A stretch of DNA of 64,000 bases from NCBI GenBank assembly GCA_031253755.1, contig JAIRVT010000050.1, positions 1 to 64,000 of the forward strand, given 5' to 3'. Source of the stretch: Enterobacteriaceae bacterium (GTDB taxonomy: Bacteria > Pseudomonadota > Gammaproteobacteria > Enterobacterales > Enterobacteriaceae). How positions within the stretch are numbered: the stretch's first letter is position 1; each line of letters begins with the position of its first letter. Positions 59,343-64,000 of this stretch are shown piece after piece. Made by a program: the position numbers and the translations under genes. A model generated the notes under the pieces. That model was given only the letters and a program-made list of their open reading frames with translations, was not told where the DNA came from and did not search any database.

Positions 59343-60515
59343 ATGAATAAATTAACCTCTCCAATACGCATTCCTCTCTATTATGTCAGAGGAGGTACTT
59401 CTACTGGTGTTGTTCTGCTACAAAAAAATCTTCCAGAAAAAAAAGAACTAAAAGAAGAAATCCTTAGGCATATATTTGGTGTGCCATTGACAGAAAAAAA
59501 TGTAGACAATAATAAGCAACTTCATGGACTAGGAAGAGAAACGACGACCAGCAATAAAGCTTTTATTATTGATATAGATTATGAATCTAAAAAAGTAATC
59601 AGTAATTTTGCTCAACTTGAAAGTAATAGCAATTCAGTATCCTGGAGTGTGAATTGTGGAAATATGACATCCTCAATACCGTTAGTTATAATAGATTTAC
59701 TGGAACATGAATTATTAATGCCTGACGGAAAATTGGAAATTTACAATGTAAATACAAATAAAAATATCTTATGTACAATGAAAAATATTTTACCAAGATA
59801 CCAATTATGCTGTATTCCGGGCATTATGGGATATTTTCCTGAAGTTAATGTTTCATTTAAAGATCCTGAATGCTCAAAAACAAAATCACTTTTTCCGACA
59901 GGAAATGTTACTGATGAAATTTATGGCATTACTGTTACCTGCATAGATTTGGCAGTCCCTATGATTATTATTAGTGCAGAAAGTTTAGGACTTACAGGTT
60001 ATGAGAAAATCAATGAAATTGAAAGTAACAAAAGTCTACAGGAATTAATTTTAGAAATCAGAATGAACATGGGTGTTAAAATGGGAATTACTAAGGAAAA
60101 TGGAGAAGTAATGAACGAATTAGATTTAAAAAAATCAATAACGCAGCCGAAAATAGCTATTATTTCTCGCCCTCGATATGGCGGAGATATTAACATTAGA
60201 TATCTTACACCTAAAAGTGTTCACTCATCTATTGCTGTTTCTGGTGGCTGTTGTTTAGCCGCTGCATGTTGCTTATCGGGTACTGTCGCCAGTAAAATAT
60301 ATCATCCTCATAAAATTAATGATAATTCGGGAGCAATTATACGGATTGAACATTTATCTGGAATATCTGACTTTAGTATCATACATAACGGCGAACATAT
60401 AGAATATGCAAGTGTGAAAAGAAATGCGCAAATTTTAATGAAAGGCGATTTTTTTATTTACAATCCCAGTAATGAATTAGCGGATTTCATGTCCCATTAC
60501 AGCATAAACAGTTAA
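59343..60515 (+). CDS. PrpF-family isomerase
   Basis: A 390-residue protein of the PrpF family (PF04303), which includes aconitate isomerases and 4-oxalomesaconate tautomerases. Diagnostic start PIRIPLYYVRGGTSTGVV (RGGTSTG at 16-22), GLGRETTTSNKAFIID, VNCGNMTSS and RYGGDINIRYLTPKSVHSSIAVSGG. AAGGATAAC precedes ATG 59343. No prpB/C/D neighbours, so a double-bond isomerase role in the locus is more likely than propionate catabolism. Last gene of the run, and the most AT-rich. Confidence 0.9.
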   Translation: MNKLTSPIRIPLYYVRGGTSTGVVLLQKNLPEKKELKEEILRHIFGVPLTEKNVDNNKQLHGLGRETTTSNKAFIIDIDYESKKVISNFAQLESNSNSVSWSVNCGNMTSSIPLVIIDLLEHELLMPDGKLEIYNVNTNKNILCTMKNILPRYQLCCIPGIMGYFPEVNVSFKDPECSKTKSLFPTGNVTDEIYGITVTCIDLAVPMIIISAESLGLTGYEKINEIESNKSLQELILEIRMNMGVKMGITKENGEVMNELDLKKSITQPKIAIISRPRYGGDINIRYLTPKSVHSSIAVSGGCCLAAACCLSGTVASKIYHPHKINDNSGAIIRIEHLSGISDFSIIHNGEHIEYASVKRNAQILMKGDFFIYNPSNELADFMSHYSINS

Positions 60516-60547
60516 TTCGTTTTCAAACGGTGTAACAAATCGAATAG

Positions 60548-60750
60548 CATAGCAGTGGAGAAAAAATCCGTCGGTTGGGTATTAGCAAACGAAAAGATTC
60601 CTGCTTACGGAGAATACTGATCTACGGTGTCCGTTTTGTCGTGTATAGGCTCAGCAAGCGGCTTGATGAACACTTGATGAGCAGTGTAATGAATTACAGC
60701 GCTGGCTAAAAGGTCTGATAGAACGTCGTGGTGTCAAGGATTTTAGGTAG
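60548..60750 (+). pseudogene. IS110-family transposase fragment
   Basis: Translation gives HSSGEKIRRLGISKRKDS, then LRRILIYGVRFVVYRLSKRLDEHL, closely resembling the C-terminal half of IS110 transposases (H-S-S-G-G-K-x-R-L-G-x-I-S-K-R-G-D-x-Y-L-R). After a stop at 60707 the family segment continues in another frame as WLKGLIERRGVKDFR and ends at 60750; an in-frame TAG also lies just before the fragment. No start, DEDD catalytic N-terminus or ends are seen, so it is a dead remnant. Confidence 0.8.
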
Positions 60751-60957
60751 TCAGATGAAAAATAAATATAACCGTGATCAAGTATTATTTTCTTTCCATT
60801 CGTAAATGTTGTCAAAAGTGAGGGCTGCTTGGCAAAAATGACTTTTTTATGGCGATTTTTCAGTCATAAGCTCTGATATTGTGATTTTCAATATGTCATT
60901 TTGAAAAATAGTTGTCATAGTTAATAAGTTCGCTAATAAAATATTTCAAACCTATTT

Positions 60958-61054
60958 ATACCAATCCAATTTCAAGCTGCCGCTTCTAAGGCAAGGTGAA
61001 TGCCTGACCTCCCCGTGGAGATATAAGACGCATCTTGAAAGACGATGGTTATAT
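60958..61054. repeat. Interspersed palindromic repeat (ATACCC family), copy E
   Basis: Left end ATACCAATCCAATTTCAAGCTGC; right end ACGCATCTTGAAAGACGATGG, the inverted form of the usual left end. Centre CTCCCCGTGGAGATATAAG. Located just upstream of cutC. Confidence 0.8.
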
Positions 61055-61089
61055 GACATGTTGGCAGGTATATATCCAGAGGGCTTTTA

Positions 61090-61836
61090 ATGTTAAAGCT
61101 AGAGATTTGCTGTTATAGCACAAGCTGTGCGCTGGCTGCACAAGAAGCGGGTGCCGATAGAATTGAACTGAGTGCAGGGCCATTAGAAGGGGGGTTAACG
61201 CCGAGTATAGGCGCGTTACAACAGGTATTACAGTGCTTATCTATTCCCGTACATCCTATTGTTCGTCCCAGAGGTGGCGATTTTTGTTACAACAAGCGTG
61301 AGCTTGAAACGATGAAAAGCGATATTTCTTATATTAATGAAATGGGGTTTCCCGGTGTCTCTTTGGGTATTTTGAATGAAGAAGGGAAGGTTGATATGTT
61401 GCGCATGAGGCAACTGATGGCATTAACCGGAAAAATGGAGGTGACCTTTCATCGGGCTTTTGATATGTGTTGTGACCCGCTAAATGCCCTGCAACAACTG
61501 ACCGATCTTGGTGTAAAACGTATTTTAACATCGGGTCAGCAAAGCAGCGCTGAACTGGGTTTACCTTTATTGAAAGAGCTGGTACAGGCGAGTCGTGGGC
61601 CGATTATTATGCCCGGTGCCGGTATTCGGGGGAGTAATATCAGTAAGTTTTTGGACATTGGCGTGAAAGAAGTTCATAGTTCCGCAGGCAAAAGTGTGCC
61701 ATCAAAAATGATTTATCATAAAGCTGGCGTGAGTATGAGTTCAGAAGACCGTGAAATCGGCGAATACACTTATTACAGTGTTGATCCTGAATTAGTCGAG
61801 TCGATGAAAGGTGTGATGACGTTGATTGATCGTTAG
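61090..61836 (+). CDS. cutC: Copper homeostasis family protein CutC
   Basis: TIM-barrel protein of 248 residues: [55 protein letters not shown] and [11 protein letters not shown] are the family blocks. Although named for copper tolerance, its biochemical role is uncertain. Begins a return to E. coli-like order (cutC next to cmoB/cmoA). Confidence 0.95.
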   Translation: MLKLEICCYSTSCALAAQEAGADRIELSAGPLEGGLTPSIGALQQVLQCLSIPVHPIVRPRGGDFCYNKRELETMKSDISYINEMGFPGVSLGILNEEGKVDMLRMRQLMALTGKMEVTFHRAFDMCCDPLNALQQLTDLGVKRILTSGQQSSAELGLPLLKELVQASRGPIIMPGAGIRGSNISKFLDIGVKEVHSSAGKSVPSKMIYHKAGVSMSSEDREIGEYTYYSVDPELVESMKGVMTLIDR

Positions 61837-61941
61837 TCGTTATCGGTTTTAATAAAAGGATATCTGAATAATAAGTGTGTGAATTTCCGTTATTGGCCAT
61901 TCACACATCGATATTGCTGTTATCGGATTACCGCTGACAGG

Positions 61942-63737
<1,796 letters not shown>

Positions 63738-63739
63738 CT

Positions 63740-63838
63740 ATACCAATCCAGCTTCAAGTTGCAGCTTGCAAAACAGCGAGTGTTTATATCTCTCTGCTGC
63801 GCGGAGAGATAAGCCGCATTTTGTAAGTGGCAGGGATA
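63740..63838. repeat. Interspersed palindromic repeat (ATACCC family), copy F
   Basis: ATACCAATCCAGCTTCAAGTTGCAGC at the left; centre TATCTCTCTGCTGCGCGGAGAGATAA is a strong palindrome, similar to copies C and E. Right end degenerate. Upstream of cmoA. Confidence 0.8.
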
Positions 63839-63977
63839 ACAGATTGCGAGGAAGGCTGAAAGTGCTACTGCAACAAAACATTCAATGTCATTATTTTGTG
63901 AGCAATGTTGCGGAATTGATAAAATAATTTATCAAGATATTTAATGTAAATTTCGTTTGGACTATAAAAGTAGGCGC

Positions 63978-64000
63978 TATACCCGTCGTCTTTCAAAATA
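63978..64000. repeat. Interspersed repeat (ATACCC family), copy G, cut by window end
   Basis: ATACCCGTCGTCTTTCAAA at the right edge is the consensus left end of the family; the rest is outside the window. Confidence 0.65.

Larger units (their letters stand above)
60516..61089. other. Intergenic region with IS and repeat remnants
   Basis: About 570 bp between the accessory locus and cutC. It holds a broken IS110-type transposase fragment and repeat copy E, both listed separately; the rest is AT-rich and featureless. Confidence 0.7.

Noticed and set aside
59343-60515. Calling the last locus gene prpF of methylcitrate metabolism
   Set aside because: No prpB, prpC, prpD or acnD neighbour; only the family assignment is supported.

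Overview
The window reads as chromosome of an entomopathogenic enterobacterium of the Morganellaceae, most likely Xenorhabdus (or close to Photorhabdus). This is inferred from gene order and protein similarity recalled from the families: long blocks follow Escherichia coli order (dadA-dadX; yeaD-gapA-msrB-yeaC; ansA-sppA-ydjA-topB; purU-ychJ-galU-hns-tdk-adhE-opp; ghrA-ycdY-yceB-mdtH-rimJ-murJ; argS-cutC-cmoB-cmoA). Base composition is moderately AT-rich, a tandem oppA pair is present, and many short interspersed palindromic repeats beginning ATACCCGTCGTC are scattered between genes.

Layout. 1-2.8 kb: right end of a P4-like integrative element (partial BRO-type gene, AlpA-like regulator, unknown gene, tyrosine recombinase). 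3.4-5.8 kb: D-alanine catabolism (dadA, dadX). 6-13.2 kb: yeaD, gapA, msrB, yeaC, pncA, ansA, sppA. 13.4-16.9 kb: ydjA, topB, xthA. 17.5-18.8 kb: an AT-rich orphan LysR regulator and tRNA-Tyr. 18.9-24 kb: purU, ychJ and a galU-ugd-epimerase unit making UDP-glucose, UDP-glucuronate and probably UDP-galacturonate for surface polysaccharide. 24.2-28.7 kb: hns, tdk, adhE. 29.5-36.9 kb: oligopeptide permease oppA1-oppA2-B-C-D-F. 37-38.5 kb: a fused branched-polyamine synthase / SpeD-like gene. 39-43.8 kb: membrane protein, two identical tRNA-Ser(GGA), TetR/MFS pair, ghrA, ycdY. 43.9-48.9 kb: yceB, mdtH, rimJ, murJ and an AT-rich orphan gene. 49-50.8 kb: argS. 51-60.5 kb: accessory locus inserted between argS and cutC. 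61-63.7 kb: cutC, cmoB, cmoA.

The most interesting region is 51.1-60.5 kb: a LysR regulator divergent from a one-direction run of aldo-keto reductase, MFS exporter, second aldo-keto reductase, class A flavin monooxygenase, an AfsA-type (A-factor synthase, PF03756) hotdog protein, HAD phosphatase, membrane di-iron fatty-acid hydroxylase and a PrpF-type isomerase. AfsA-family enzymes in Streptomyces join a beta-ketoacyl chain to dihydroxyacetone phosphate; a phosphatase and reductases alongside suggest a butenolide/butyrolactone-like or related small molecule in a Gram-negative host. The second half is strongly AT-rich, and an IS110-family transposase fragment lies just downstream, consistent with horizontal acquisition. 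The second notable object is the polyamine-synthase fusion at 37-38.5 kb, whose SpeD-like domain keeps the pyruvoyl serine but lacks the usual catalytic cysteine.

Functions are assigned by reading translated proteins and comparing with remembered family motifs; no database search was run.
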